From Bacillota bacterium (GTDB lineage: Bacteria > Bacillota > Clostridia > Acetivibrionales > DSM-27016), in assembly GCA_023390115.1 (NCBI GenBank), contig JAEWDM010000034.1:1-64000 (forward strand): 64,000 bases of DNA, written 5' to 3'. Both the position numbers and the translations under genes were made by a program. The stretch's first letter is position 1, and each line of letters opens with the position of its first letter. The notes under the pieces are model-generated. The model saw nothing but the letters and a program-made list of their open reading frames with translations. It had not been told where the DNA came from and made no database searches. Below are positions 52,860 to 61,914 of the stretch, one piece after another.

Positions 52860-53132
52860 TGAAAAATTCAGGCCTATGCCTTCAGGATAATAAACAAACA
52901 GTTATATGCTTTATGTTAACTAATTTATATTTGCGGCTGTGCCCTCCGGCCGGTGAAATAGTGGCAGCAGATGGCATAAGCAGAAGTATCAGGGCCTTTG
53001 CCTGTATATTTATAAATTTTCATGTATAATATTAAATGTTGTAAAATACGGGCTTTTGATATAATATATTTATATTATTTTAATATTCTCCATATGCCGA
53101 AGGCTTTTGGGGAGATTGTGCTATAAGCTTGC

Positions 53133-53185
53133 TATAGATTGTTTACAAGGATGTAAAGATGTTTTTATCATGTAAACGATCTATA
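53133..53185 (+). promoter_or_regulatory. Long inverted repeat before the amino acid ABC operon
   Basis: TATAGATTGTTTACA at 53133-53147 and TGTAAACGATCTATA at 53171-53185 pair at 14 of 15 positions around a 23-base loop. No T run follows, so it is more likely an operator or RNA switch of the downstream transporter operon than a terminator. The rest of the 405-base gap has no gene. Confidence 0.45.
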
Positions 53186-53264
53186 TTGCTTTAATAGGGT
53201 AAAGTCATAAACTGTTCATGGCTTAAGCCCATAAATAAAAAGTTCAAAAACAGGAGGAATTAAT

Positions 53265-54062
53265 ATGATGAGGTCAAGGAAGAAAATTTTTGCCGCTGTA
53301 ATGGCGCTTGTACTGGCTATGGTATTTGCTGTAAGCGGCTGCGGCACTGCAGGCGGCGAAAGCGATGTTTTGCGCGTAGGGGTTGACGACAGCTACCCTC
53401 CTATGGAGTATAAGGATGCCGACGGCAAAACCACGATAGGCTTCGATGTTGATGTTGCGAAGGAATTGGCAAAAAGGCTGGGCAAAAAGGATGTGGAGTT
53501 TGTTTCAAACGACTGGACGGGGATATTTCAGGCTCTTGAGGCGGACAAGTTCGATGTTATTGTTTCTTCCGTAAGCATAAACGAGGACAGGCTGAAGGAG
53601 CACTCTCTTACAAAGGCTTATGTAGCAAACAAGCAGGTTATAGTTACCTTAAAGGACAACACCTCTATAAAGTCCCCCGACGACTTAAAGGGCAAGAAGG
53701 TAGGGTTTCAGGCAGGCACCACCTCCGAGGAATTCTGCAAGGACACACTCAAGCTTGATGAGGCAAATCTCAGCGCCTATCCTCTGGTGACACAGCCCTT
53801 TATGGATCTGGACGCGGGAAGAATTGAAGCGATTATGGTTGACGTGGTTGTGGCAAAATACTACCTTTCAAACAACGAGGGCAAGTATTTGCTCGCATGG
53901 GAGAGCCCCGAGGCCGAGCCGATAGCTATGTGCTTTGCCAAAAAGGACACCGAGCTCAGGGACAAGGCCAATAAGATAATTGATGAAATGCAGGCCGACG
54001 GAACAATGAAGACTATTTCCGAAAAGTGGTTCGGCGAGGATGTTACAAAGAATCTGGAATAA
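53265..54062 (+). CDS. Polar amino acid ABC transporter, substrate-binding lipoprotein
   Basis: A 265-residue protein with a signal peptide ending in the lipobox VSGC, then a family 3 solute-binding fold: LRVGVDDSYPPMEYKD and GFDVDVAKELAKRLG at the start, DLKGKKVGFQAGTTSEE in the hinge region. Arg and Asp residues typical for amino acid carboxylate binding are present. It precedes the permease and ATPase genes on the same strand. The amino acid transported cannot be read off. Confidence 0.93.
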   Translation: MMRSRKKIFAAVMALVLAMVFAVSGCGTAGGESDVLRVGVDDSYPPMEYKDADGKTTIGFDVDVAKELAKRLGKKDVEFVSNDWTGIFQALEADKFDVIVSSVSINEDRLKEHSLTKAYVANKQVIVTLKDNTSIKSPDDLKGKKVGFQAGTTSEEFCKDTLKLDEANLSAYPLVTQPFMDLDAGRIEAIMVDVVVAKYYLSNNEGKYLLAWESPEAEPIAMCFAKKDTELRDKANKIIDEMQADGTMKTISEKWFGEDVTKNLE

Positions 54063-54155
54063 AGCTGTTTAAAGTATGGTGCCGTACTGCCGAAGCTTAT
54101 AGAGCACAGCGCGGCACCTTGTCATGTAAAAGCATAAATATGGGGAGTGTTAAAT

Positions 54156-54815
54156 TTGGAGTTGCTTACTAAAATAATGGGGTATATGCCTGCTCTTCTT
54201 GAGGGAGCCTTAAACACTGTTTTATTGACGATAATCTCGGTTTGCTTCGGTGCGGTACTGGGGCTTTTCCTGGCGCTTGGGAGGCTGTCTAAAAATAAAA
54301 TGGTGGACAAGGTCTGCTGGACTTATATATGGCTGTTCAGAGGGACGCCCCTTTTGATGCAGTTGTTTTTTATTTACTACGCATTGCCTCTTATTCATAA
54401 GAGTTTAACGCTTCCCGGGCAGTGGATGCCTGCTCTCCTGGCGTTAAGCCTTAATTCTGCGGCTTACCTTGCAGAGATCATCAGGGCGGCAATACAGTCC
54501 ATAGACAAGGGGCAGATGGAGGCGGCCAAGGCGCTCGGAATGAGCTATGGACAGGCAATGAGAAGGATAATTGTGCCTCAGTCGTACAGAAGGCTGATAC
54601 CTCCCGTAGGAAATGAGCTGATCGCTCTTTTGAAGGACTCGTCACTGGTGTCCATCATAGGTATGACGGAGCTCATGAAGGTTACTACACAGGTTTCCGC
54701 TAGGGAGTCCAATGCTGTAATATATATTCCTGCAATGGTATTATATTTAATAATGACAACGGTTTTTACCTATATATTTGAGAAGCTTGAGAAAAAATAT
54801 TCTGTGTATGAATAG
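54156..54815 (+). CDS. Polar amino acid ABC transporter permease
   Basis: A 219-residue HisM/GlnP-type permease with about five helices, FRGTPLLMQLFFIYYALP and the EAA loop (EAAKALGMSYGQAMRRIIVP) that docks the ATPase. GGGGAG stands eight to nine bases before the TTG at 54156. An upstream GTG frame overlaps the binding site. It is the middle gene of the transporter operon. Confidence 0.92.
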   Translation: MELLTKIMGYMPALLEGALNTVLLTIISVCFGAVLGLFLALGRLSKNKMVDKVCWTYIWLFRGTPLLMQLFFIYYALPLIHKSLTLPGQWMPALLALSLNSAAYLAEIIRAAIQSIDKGQMEAAKALGMSYGQAMRRIIVPQSYRRLIPPVGNELIALLKDSSLVSIIGMTELMKVTTQVSARESNAVIYIPAMVLYLIMTTVFTYIFEKLEKKYSVYE

Positions 54816-54828
54816 GAGGGACGTAAGG

Positions 54829-55584
54829 ATGATGGTAAAAATGGAGAATGTGGCAAAATCCTTCGGAGCTCTGGAGGTACTTAAGAATATAAACTTTCAG
54901 GTGTCCAGGGGCGAGGTGGTTTGCATAATCGGGCCGAGCGGTTCGGGCAAAAGCACTATTTTAAGGTGCTTAAACCACCTTGAAAGGATAACCTCGGGAA
55001 GGGTATACATTGAAGAGGAGCTGGTAGACGAGAGAACCGGAGGCAGGGATCAGCTTAAAGTATCTCACAAGAGGATTTCGGAGATATGTACAGAGCTTGG
55101 GATGGTATTCCAAAGGTTTAATCTTTTTCCGCATATGACTGTGCTTGAAAATATTATAGAGGCGCCTGTCACCGTAAAGAAGCTTGCTAAGGAAGAGGCG
55201 GTAAAATACGCTTTAGAGCTTTTAAAGAAAGTGGGCCTTGAGGATAAGCGTGACGAATATCCCTCCAGATTGTCGGGTGGACAGCAGCAAAGAGTGGCTA
55301 TAGCCAGGGCTCTTGCCATGAAGCCTAAAATAATGCTGTTTGACGAGCCCACCTCGGCTCTTGATCCCGAGCTGGTGGGAGAGGTGCTTGAGGTTATGAA
55401 GGGCCTTGCAAGGGAAGGAATGACAATGATTGTTGTCACTCATGAAATGGGCTTTGCAAAAGAGGTTGCAAACAGGGTATTGTTTATGGATAAAGGAGAA
55501 ATACTGGAGGAGGATACCCCTCAGAACATATTCTCAAATCCCAGGAATGAAAGAACCAAATCATTTTTGCAGAAGGTGCTCTAA
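54829..55584 (+). CDS. Polar amino acid ABC transporter ATPase
   Basis: A 251-residue GlnQ-like ATPase: Walker A GPSGSGKST near 38-46, Q-loop MVFQRFNLFPHMTVLEN, signature LSGGQQQRVAIARAL, Walker B IMLFDEPTSALDP, switch His in VVTHEM. The ATG at 54829 follows AGGAGGG by eight bases. It completes the import system and ends at an unusually long hairpin. Confidence 0.95.
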   Translation: MMVKMENVAKSFGALEVLKNINFQVSRGEVVCIIGPSGSGKSTILRCLNHLERITSGRVYIEEELVDERTGGRDQLKVSHKRISEICTELGMVFQRFNLFPHMTVLENIIEAPVTVKKLAKEEAVKYALELLKKVGLEDKRDEYPSRLSGGQQQRVAIARALAMKPKIMLFDEPTSALDPELVGEVLEVMKGLAREGMTMIVVTHEMGFAKEVANRVLFMDKGEILEEDTPQNIFSNPRNERTKSFLQKVL

Positions 55585-55586
55585 GA

Positions 55587-55652
55587 GTAATGCAAAGGGC
55601 CGGTTCTGCTGCCTCACCGGAGTGAGGCAGCAGAACCGGCCCTTTGCATTAC
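55587..55652. terminator. 31-bp perfect hairpin terminator between convergent genes
   Basis: Positions 55587-55617 and 55622-55652 are exact reverse complements with a CGGA loop, and TTTTC follows on the plus strand. It separates the transporter operon from the convergent Ca-binding-repeat gene, whose stop lies five bases beyond. The stem is three times the usual terminator length. Confidence 0.85.
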
Positions 55653-55656
55653 TTTT

Positions 55657-56772
55657 CTAAATTGCCAGATCTATGTGCTGGATTGTTCCTACCGACCCGC
55701 TTTCATTAACGTAAATTCCCGTTTTTCTTATTTGCCCCTGCAGCTCGTTGCTTGCGGCGCTTTTTATACTGAAATCGGTATCGATATTTCCAAGGTATAT
55801 GGCTCCTATACCCTTTTCGCCCAGAGCAAAAAGAACGTCATTCCCATTGTCATCCTTTGTCCATATACGCAGCCTGTCATAAATATCATCGTTTTCGTCG
55901 ATCCAGTTGTTATTGTCGCTGTCATATTGGGATAGCTCGGAGAAGCCGTTTCCTGAGCCGGGTCCAAAAAGCTCACTGCCATCATTTATAATGCCGTCAT
56001 TGTTTATATCCAATGCAAGAAACCCGCTGCCGGGAGACAAAAAGGAAATTTGATCCGGCTTGCCGTCACAGTCCAGATCGAAGCTGAATTTTGTATCGGT
56101 CAGGGAAGGGGCATTGCTGTTTAAGTTAATTACAAGAGGATCAACTCGTGCCGCATCTCCTGCCCTTATGCTTATACTTTTCTGTGACATAAATTCTCTG
56201 CTCATACTTAGCTGGACTGAGAAATTTATTTCCCTTCCGTCGGCAGTTTTTATAACTCCCTGAGCAGAGAAATCCATTTTCTCCTTTTCATAGTTAAATT
56301 CATTATAGCTGTACTCAAGCCCCCACCCCTGTAGTGGAGACAGCCGGATACCCCCGCCCCTCAAATCCTCCAGCACCGAATTGGAAAGCTTTCCGTTTGA
56401 ACCGGTCAGGTTACCCTCCGGAGCCTTGATTTCCGCGGGCAGGTAAAATTTTAGCCTTTTTCCGGTAAGGAGCCTGATCATATCGTGAATTAACCGGAGC
56501 TTTTGCATATCCTTATCCGAAATTTTAAATAGTATGTCTTTGCCGGTCTCAGCCTCAATGATTGAAGCCTTATGCTCCTCCAGGAAAGCTTTGCCGGTCT
56601 GTGACAGCTCTAAAGTGTCTGCTTGGGGCTGTGCCGGCGGTCCGGCCGGTTTTTGGCCTTCAAAATCAGGCCTTTCATTTCCTATCCAGGCTCTTAGAGC
56701 TTCTTCCCTCGAGCTTACTTCGGCCAAAGCCGACTGTCCTGTCATGGAAATTCCCGAGCTTGCAATTTTCAT
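55657..56772 (-). CDS. Protein with C-terminal Ca-binding aspartate repeats
   Basis: A 371-residue protein. The N-terminal half is charged and proline-rich without a signal peptide. The C-terminal half (about 220-330) has FrpC/RTX-associated calcium-loop phrases: DLDCDGKPDQISF, ALDINNDGIINDGSELFGPG and YDSDNNNWIDENDDIYDRL. In other bacteria such modules occur in secreted RTX proteins and fold on Ca2+ outside the cell. How this protein would be exported is unclear, as no type I secretion genes are nearby. Its function is unknown. Confidence 0.75.
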   Translation of the reverse strand: MKIASSGISMTGQSALAEVSSREEALRAWIGNERPDFEGQKPAGPPAQPQADTLELSQTGKAFLEEHKASIIEAETGKDILFKISDKDMQKLRLIHDMIRLLTGKRLKFYLPAEIKAPEGNLTGSNGKLSNSVLEDLRGGGIRLSPLQGWGLEYSYNEFNYEKEKMDFSAQGVIKTADGREINFSVQLSMSREFMSQKSISIRAGDAARVDPLVINLNSNAPSLTDTKFSFDLDCDGKPDQISFLSPGSGFLALDINNDGIINDGSELFGPGSGNGFSELSQYDSDNNNWIDENDDIYDRLRIWTKDDNGNDVLFALGEKGIGAIYLGNIDTDFSIKSAASNELQGQIRKTGIYVNESGSVGTIQHIDLAI

Positions 56773-57011
56773 AAAAATGCCTCCTTGCTTATATTACTGT
56801 TCATCCTTGTAAAACACTGCCGCTTATGTTTATATCGGAAAAATTTACAAAATTGTTTATTTTAAATTCATTGAAGTAGTAATGTGGCTTTATTGATCAA
56901 TGCATATAAACGACTATCGTAGAGCTTTATTTTGCAAACCTGGAATTATAGTCTGAACAAAGCCATAAATTGCATTTGAACCTTTGCGGATATATGTAGT
57001 ATAATGTAGAA

Positions 57012-57363
57012 AAAGGGACAGCTATAGAAGAAAGGCCTTACGGATTGAGACGGGTTGCAGGCTGTAATGTATATCCGCCCGGAGTGAAATAAAGGACTTT
57101 TTATTATTTAACGTAATGAGGCTTGAATAATATATTTTCAAAAGCTGAGGCTATCAGCTATTTGAGCTTGTAAAGAGAGGTATAGGCAGACCTTTTCGGA
57201 TACAGGCTTGTCCTGATTTAACTGTCACGAAAGCGGTTTTTAAAGTGATCCCTTCTAAAAATAGTGTACAGGGCATTAAATATTGTACCCTGTGCATCAA
57301 ATAATAAAATTAGAGGTTTTTTCTTCTTAAGCTGTCCCCTACATAAAGCTATGTAGGTTTTTT
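57012..57363 (+). ncRNA. Putative long structured non-coding RNA of about 350 nt
   Basis: A promoter (TTGAAC at 56976-56981, 18 bases, TATAAT at 57000-57005) and a clean terminator (CCTACATA/TATGTAGG then T6, 57338-57363) bracket a region with no credible coding frame. The 5' GGGACAGCT is the exact reverse complement of AGCTGTCCC just before the terminator, which would close the whole molecule. Internal pairs include CGGAT/ATCCG, GCTGA/TCAGC, TCAC/GTGA and ACAGGG/CCCTGT. It is not RNase P RNA, tmRNA or SRP RNA by their conserved motifs. The family is unresolved. Confidence 0.55.
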
Positions 57364-57526
57364 ATTTTACTTTTTTTTAATATGTAATAATGTAGAATTT
57401 TGTTATAATTAAAATATGCCTTAGGGGGAAGAATATATTTCTGCCAAAAGACTTACTGATTGCTTACATAAAAACGGAAGGCCTTGGCAATAGGCGAATC
57501 AATAATATTCAAGACGGGGTGTTTAA

Positions 57527-58657
57527 ATGAAAAAGGCGGCAGCGGGGGTTCTCTTAGCTTTTTCTATGGCTTTTTTGCTTTCGGGATGCGCAGGGAGTAC
57601 TAAATTTCAGGACAACAGCACTAAAATGGAGGGGAAAAATCAGACGTCTATTCCTCCCTTGGAAGCTCAGAATACTCAGCAGGGAAGCGGCGGCGCTCAA
57701 GATTCCGCAGATGATGGCACTAAGGGAGAAGGCGGGCAAATTGACCTTTCCAGGGTAAAGCCCAATGAATCGGGGAAGATTATGGTTGTTATGTTTCATA
57801 ACTTTGTGGAGGAATATAAATCAGGAGATAAGGAATACACGACCACCTTTGCATTGTTTGAAAAGCTTTTAGAGGATCTGTACGGCAGGGGCTACCGTCT
57901 GATAAGCATGAAGGACTATATTGAAAATAACATTGATGTTCCCGCAGGCTTTATTCCCATGGTATTTACCTTTGATGACGGCAGTGCGGGGCAGTTTAAT
58001 CTGATTGAGGAGAATGGAAGGCTTGTGGCAAACAGAAAATCTGCGGTAGGAGTAATGGAGGAGTTTAATAAAAAGTATCCTGATTTTGGACTTAAGGCTT
58101 CCTTTTATGTCAATCTGGGCGGAGGCACCTTTTCAGGGAAGGGGACAATTTCTGAAAGACTGGGCTATCTCATTGACAAGGGCTTTGAAATAGGAAATCA
58201 TACATTAAACCACAGTGATTTGAGAGCCATAAACAGCGCGGGAGGCATAATGGAAGAGGTAGGAGGAAACCAGAAGGCTTTGCTTGAGGCTGTTCCGGGC
58301 TACATAATGGAAAGCCTTGCATTGCCTTTAGGGCGCAATGCAAAGCAGGACCTTAAGCAATACGTTATAAAGGGAGAGTATGAGGGAGTGACCTATGAAA
58401 ATAAGTGTATATTGCTGGTCGGTGCAAACCCCGCACCGTCTCCTATAAGCACAAAGCTTGATTTAATGAGCCTGCCAAGGGTAAGAGCGGCAGGAATTGA
58501 AACTGTAGAGGCGGATCTGGCATGGTGGCTGGAAAATATTTCGGAGGGCGAGCAGTATATAAGTGATGGAAATCCTGACACGGTAACGCTTCCAAGAGGT
58601 AAGGAGGACAATATAGACAAGGAGAAGCTCAAAGGCAAGCAGCTTGTTGTTTATTGA
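57527..58657 (+). CDS. Polysaccharide deacetylase lipoprotein
   Basis: A 376-residue protein with lipobox LSGC near residue 21, a low-complexity linker to about residue 75, and a NodB-type deacetylase domain. FTFDDG (metal-binding Asp pair) and GNHTLNH (two His ligands) are both present. A large insert between and after these motifs is typical of Gram-positive cell-wall variants. It should remove acetyl groups from peptidoglycan or an exopolysaccharide at the cell surface. It is monocistronic and a terminator follows. Confidence 0.9.
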   Translation: MKKAAAGVLLAFSMAFLLSGCAGSTKFQDNSTKMEGKNQTSIPPLEAQNTQQGSGGAQDSADDGTKGEGGQIDLSRVKPNESGKIMVVMFHNFVEEYKSGDKEYTTTFALFEKLLEDLYGRGYRLISMKDYIENNIDVPAGFIPMVFTFDDGSAGQFNLIEENGRLVANRKSAVGVMEEFNKKYPDFGLKASFYVNLGGGTFSGKGTISERLGYLIDKGFEIGNHTLNHSDLRAINSAGGIMEEVGGNQKALLEAVPGYIMESLALPLGRNAKQDLKQYVIKGEYEGVTYENKCILLVGANPAPSPISTKLDLMSLPRVRAAGIETVEADLAWWLENISEGEQYISDGNPDTVTLPRGKEDNIDKEKLKGKQLVVY

Positions 58658-58687
58658 AGCTTATTCCAATGCTATTATGAATTTAAG

Positions 58688-58718
58688 CCTCTTCCGACGA
58701 AGCCGGGAGAGGTTTTTT
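58688..58718 (+). terminator. Terminator after the deacetylase gene
   Basis: CCTCTTCC at 58688-58695 pairs with GGGAGAGG at 58705-58712 (one G-T pair) and six T follow. Confidence 0.8.
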
Positions 58719-58904
58719 AATGCTTGTGCCTTATAGATATTTCATTAATACTATGCTATAATATGTTGTAATTAGAAAATATTATAGATTGTATCTATAT
58801 ATTTCATAACAAAGCAGAGTTTTTCAAATTCTGGAGTATTTTATAATTTGTTATATTTATATTCTTCGGTATGTTTAAATATTTTGCTGTAAGGAGTGAT
58901 TAGG

Positions 58905-59216
58905 ATGCCAAAGGGAACTGTGAAGAGAATGCAAACAGATGTAGACGTAAAAAAGAAAGCTGTAAAACTTGTTATTTCACATTTAAAGAAGAAAGTGCCG
59001 GAAGAATTTATAGGGTCTGATCATTTAAAGGAATGGGTTGCTCAGATGGAAAAGATGCTTGAAAGCTCAGAGTTCAATATTAAAGAGCTTCATGAAATGC
59101 GTAAGAATTTTAATGATATAATAGAAAGAACTGTGGACGAGGACATACGCTTTAAGCTTAGAGATTCGTGGTACAGTCTTGGTAAGGCTCTTGATAAAAA
59201 AGTAAAAATAGGTTGA
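58905..59216 (+). CDS. Small helical protein of unknown function
   Basis: A 103-residue, highly charged, mostly helical protein (VDVKKKAVKLVISHLKKKVP, HEMRKNFNDIIERTVDEDIR). AAGGAG stands eight bases before the ATG at 58905. A GTG nine bases earlier overlaps the site. No family is recognised. A strong terminator follows, so it is an independent unit. Confidence 0.6.
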   Translation: MPKGTVKRMQTDVDVKKKAVKLVISHLKKKVPEEFIGSDHLKEWVAQMEKMLESSEFNIKELHEMRKNFNDIIERTVDEDIRFKLRDSWYSLGKALDKKVKIG

Positions 59217-59220
59217 TGCT

Positions 59221-59268
59221 TTTGTATAATAAAAAGACTCCTGAAAATGGAGCCTTTTTATTATACAA
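59221..59268. terminator. Long bidirectional terminator hairpin
   Basis: A 16-base arm (TTTGTATAATAAAAAG) pairs with its reverse complement and is capped by ACTCC/GGAGC around TGAAAAT. T-rich on either exit strand. Confidence 0.8.
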
Positions 59269-59383
59269 AAATATTATGCACTCTCAGGGAAATAATGTAA
59301 AATAATTAATATGATGGAATATTTTTATTGGAATCCATCCGGAGGGGTTTTACTGCCAATAATTTCAGACAGGGGGAAGTAGC

Positions 59384-59599
59384 ATGTTTTTTAGACAAAA
59401 GCCGAAAATACGAAGCAGTTCATATTATGTGCCTGCTGATAGAATAAAAGAAGACCTTGCCGCAGCATTTATGAAAAAGGGAGTAGATATAGGAAGCATC
59501 CATATTAAAACTACGGAAACAGTCCTTGTAGTTTACTTTAAAGGCATAATGGAAGGCAGGGGCAGCCATACCTGCTCTATAATTTCCAAAGCTCATTAG
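59384..59599 (+). CDS. Small protein of unknown function
   Basis: A 71-residue protein starting MFFRQKPKIRSSSYYVPADR, with a compact alternating beta pattern later (SIHIKTTETVLVVYFKG). A GGGGGAAG stretch precedes the ATG. I do not recognise it. It stands alone between two hairpins. Confidence 0.5.
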   Translation: MFFRQKPKIRSSSYYVPADRIKEDLAAAFMKKGVDIGSIHIKTTETVLVVYFKGIMEGRGSHTCSIISKAH

Positions 59600-59621
59600 A
59601 ATTCATGCTCCTCTTCTTAAG

Positions 59622-59651
59622 AAGAGCTCTCAGCCTAAGCCGAGAGCTCTT
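59622..59651. terminator. Hairpin overlapping the ribU stop
   Basis: AAGAGCTCTC at 59622-59631 and GAGAGCTCTT at 59642-59651 form a perfect 10-bp stem. It lies between convergent genes and overlaps the last codons of the riboflavin transporter gene. Confidence 0.55.
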
Positions 59652-60249
59652 CCTTTGAATTTTTATGCAGAAGGGGAGAAAGCTTTTTGTATACTAAAGC
59701 AACGATTACTGAAACCATAATGCCTTTTATAAGATTAAACGGCACTATTCCGAAGGCGATAAAGGTTTTTACATCCACGATATAGCCGTTTACGCTGCTG
59801 CCTAAGCCTACGACGGCGTCGATAGGAAAATTGAGGACTGCGGCGTATAGGGGAAGCAGGACAAAATAGTTAAAAGCAGATGCAAATAGCACCATGGACA
59901 GGCTTCCTGCCGAAAGGGCAATACCCGCACCCTTCTTGCTCATGAAACGCTTGTAAATGATGCCGGCGGGCACTGCAAAGGCAATGCCTACCAGAAAATT
60001 TGCCAGCTCGCCTATGCCTGCTGTCTGAGTTGTAAGTACATGTATAAGATTTTTTATCAGTTCAATTATAACAGCACTTGCGGGACCCAATGAAAAAGCT
60101 GCCAGGAGGATAGGTATTTCACTTAAATCCATTTTTAAAAACGGCGGCATAAATGGAATGGGAAACTCCAAAAACATAAGCACGGAAGCCATTGCGGACA
60201 ATATAGCAATTTTGGTTATATATGCTGTTGCATACCTTTTTTTATACAT
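59635..60249 (-). CDS. ribU: ECF transporter riboflavin-binding S component RibU
   Basis: A 204-residue membrane protein with six helices and the S-component opening AILSAMASVLMFLEFPIP, then FLKMDLSEIPILLAAF as in RibU. It captures riboflavin and docks to the shared ECF module (not encoded here, although a decayed EcfA-like gene lies at 38.4 kb). An FMN riboswitch with terminator in front confirms the substrate class. GGAG stands seven bases before the ATG at 60249. An adjacent GTG is too close. Confidence 0.93.
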   Translation of the reverse strand: MYKKRYATAYITKIAILSAMASVLMFLEFPIPFMPPFLKMDLSEIPILLAAFSLGPASAVIIELIKNLIHVLTTQTAGIGELANFLVGIAFAVPAGIIYKRFMSKKGAGIALSAGSLSMVLFASAFNYFVLLPLYAAVLNFPIDAVVGLGSSVNGYIVDVKTFIAFGIVPFNLIKGIMVSVIVALVYKKLSPLLHKNSKEELSA

Positions 60250-60267
60250 CACGACTCTCCTTTACAA

Positions 60268-60301
60268 AATAAAAATGCCTTGAAATATTACTTCAGGGCA
60301 T
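60268..60301 (-). terminator. Riboswitch-controlled terminator before ribU
   Basis: On the minus strand ATGCC, CT, GAA pairs with TTC, AA, GGCAT and is followed by TTTTATTTT. It lies just downstream of the FMN aptamer and 20 bases before the ribU start, so it is the likely expression platform that ends transcription when FMN is bound. Confidence 0.8.
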
Positions 60302-60323
60302 CTAAAAGACACAAGTCGTCACC

Positions 60324-60520
60324 ATCTTCTTTCATCCAGACTGATTAAATGCATATAAACAATTTTAAGAGGTTCTTAAATTTAAGAGCACCTTAAAAAT
60401 TATGCATAAATTACTGTCGGCTTCGGAAATTCACCGAATCTGCTTAAAGAAGCCTAAAATGGCATTCTTTAAGCTCGCGGGCTTTACCGCCGGTTGGGAA
60501 TTGCACCCTACCCTGAAGAT
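60324..60520 (-). ncRNA. FMN riboswitch (RFN element)
   Basis: On the minus strand the conserved blocks appear in order: ATCTTCAGGGTAGGGTG, AATTCCCAACCGGCGGTA, AGCCCGCGAGC, GGTGAATTTCCGAAGCCGAC and AGTCTGGATGAAAGAAGAT. The outer ATCTTC/GAAGAT pair forms P1. One variable arm is expanded, making the aptamer about 197 nt. FMN binding should switch off ribU. Confidence 0.95.
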
Positions 60521-60770
60521 TGTATTCAGTTTTATTAGCACTGCATTAATGCGGCCTAAATATATAATGGCACAAACCGGGCAATGTGTCAATACAATTA
60601 AGTTAACGTACTCTAGAGAGTGAGCACTCCGGCACAAGCTTTTTAATGAATTTTATGGTATAATCTAGTATCAGGGATATCATTTTTTATAAAAAGAAAT
60701 GTTTAGCTTTGGCGTTTATTATCTGTAATTGTGGTATATTATTATAAAATATTTTAAGAAGGTGTAAGTG

Positions 60771-61679
60771 ATGAATTCAATAGCTACCAGATATGGAGTG
60801 TTAAATGGCATAACATATTTAAAGGAATATGCTCACGGCGGTGTCCGGGAGTGCATGGTTAACAGGGAAAACAGGCTGAGTACAAAGTATGGGATGCTTA
60901 TACCCTACTATAAGGATGACGAGCATAGAAGAAAACCTATTACTCCCATAGCTTTTTATGATAATGGCATTATAAAAAGTATTTCGCTTCAGGATCAAAC
61001 CGTTGTGACAACTCCGATAGGAGATTTTCCCGTTGAGTTTGTCAGCTTTTACGAGGACGGGAGCATAAAGAGAATACTCCACTTGAATGGACGTATAACA
61101 GGATACTGGTCTGAAGAAAATGAGTACGACATAGCGCAGGAGTTTGATTTCAGCTTTGAGTTTGGTAAATTCAGAAAAAAGATAATAGGGATTTATTTTT
61201 ACAAAGGCGGCACGGTAAAGAGCATTACCCTCTGGCCCCAGGATTCGGTTGAGGTACGGCTGCCCTTTGGAAGTATAGGAGTACGTACCGGAATAGCCCT
61301 TTATCCGGAGGGAGGCATTAAGTCGGTAGAGCCGTGTAAGTCCGTACCCGTGCCCACACCCATAGGGAGCATAACGGCATTTGATATAAATTCCGTTGGA
61401 GTGCACGGTGATACAAATTCCCTCGGCTTTTATGAGGATGGACGAATTAAGAATTTGGTAACATCGTTTGATGAGATAACAGTGGAGGGTGAGAATGGAT
61501 ATTCTGCTGTTTACAGGCCGGCATCAAGAGATGATGAGGGAAAAACCATCAGAAGGCCCTTGGATATACAGTTTTTTGACGGAAAAATAATGATTGATAA
61601 TACAGGCTCCGGGGTATATGAAATAGATAAATATACTTTTAAAATAAGCAAGTTTAAGGGGTGGGCCTCGGGCGGATGA
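60771..61679 (+). CDS. YwqK/MORN-like repeat protein
   Basis: A 302-residue soluble protein built from recurring motifs of the form aromatic-Tyr, two residues, Gly, one, Ile/Val, Lys: FYDNGIIKSI, FYEDGSIKRI, FYKGGTVKSI, LYPEGGIKSV and FYEDGRIKNL, about 30-60 residues apart. Such repeats occur in MORN_2/YwqK-type proteins, some annotated as antitoxins. No toxin partner is next to it. GAAGGTG precedes the ATG at 60771. The function is unknown. Confidence 0.7.
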   Translation: MNSIATRYGVLNGITYLKEYAHGGVRECMVNRENRLSTKYGMLIPYYKDDEHRRKPITPIAFYDNGIIKSISLQDQTVVTTPIGDFPVEFVSFYEDGSIKRILHLNGRITGYWSEENEYDIAQEFDFSFEFGKFRKKIIGIYFYKGGTVKSITLWPQDSVEVRLPFGSIGVRTGIALYPEGGIKSVEPCKSVPVPTPIGSITAFDINSVGVHGDTNSLGFYEDGRIKNLVTSFDEITVEGENGYSAVYRPASRDDEGKTIRRPLDIQFFDGKIMIDNTGSGVYEIDKYTFKISKFKGWASGG

Positions 61680-61914
61680 CATTTACTCAGAGGTCACGGT
61701 TCCTTGCAGACTAACTGTGCATACTTCTTAGGAAAGGCAAAAAATATTTAAGGCTTGAATTAAAAAGAGCAGCAAGCTGTTTCTTGCTCTTTCCTATGTG
61801 CTTTCTATCCTGCCGGTACGGTATAAAGCATTCTTTGCATATACGTTTTCAAGATAAGAGTTGTTGCTTTTTGCGTAAAAATTATCATATAATTATTTTT
61901 ATAGGAGGACGAAT

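Noticed and set aside
60402..60623. Overlapping 68-73 codon frames on both strands at 60.4-60.6 kb
   Set aside because: They lie across the FMN riboswitch, whose conserved blocks explain the sequence conservation.
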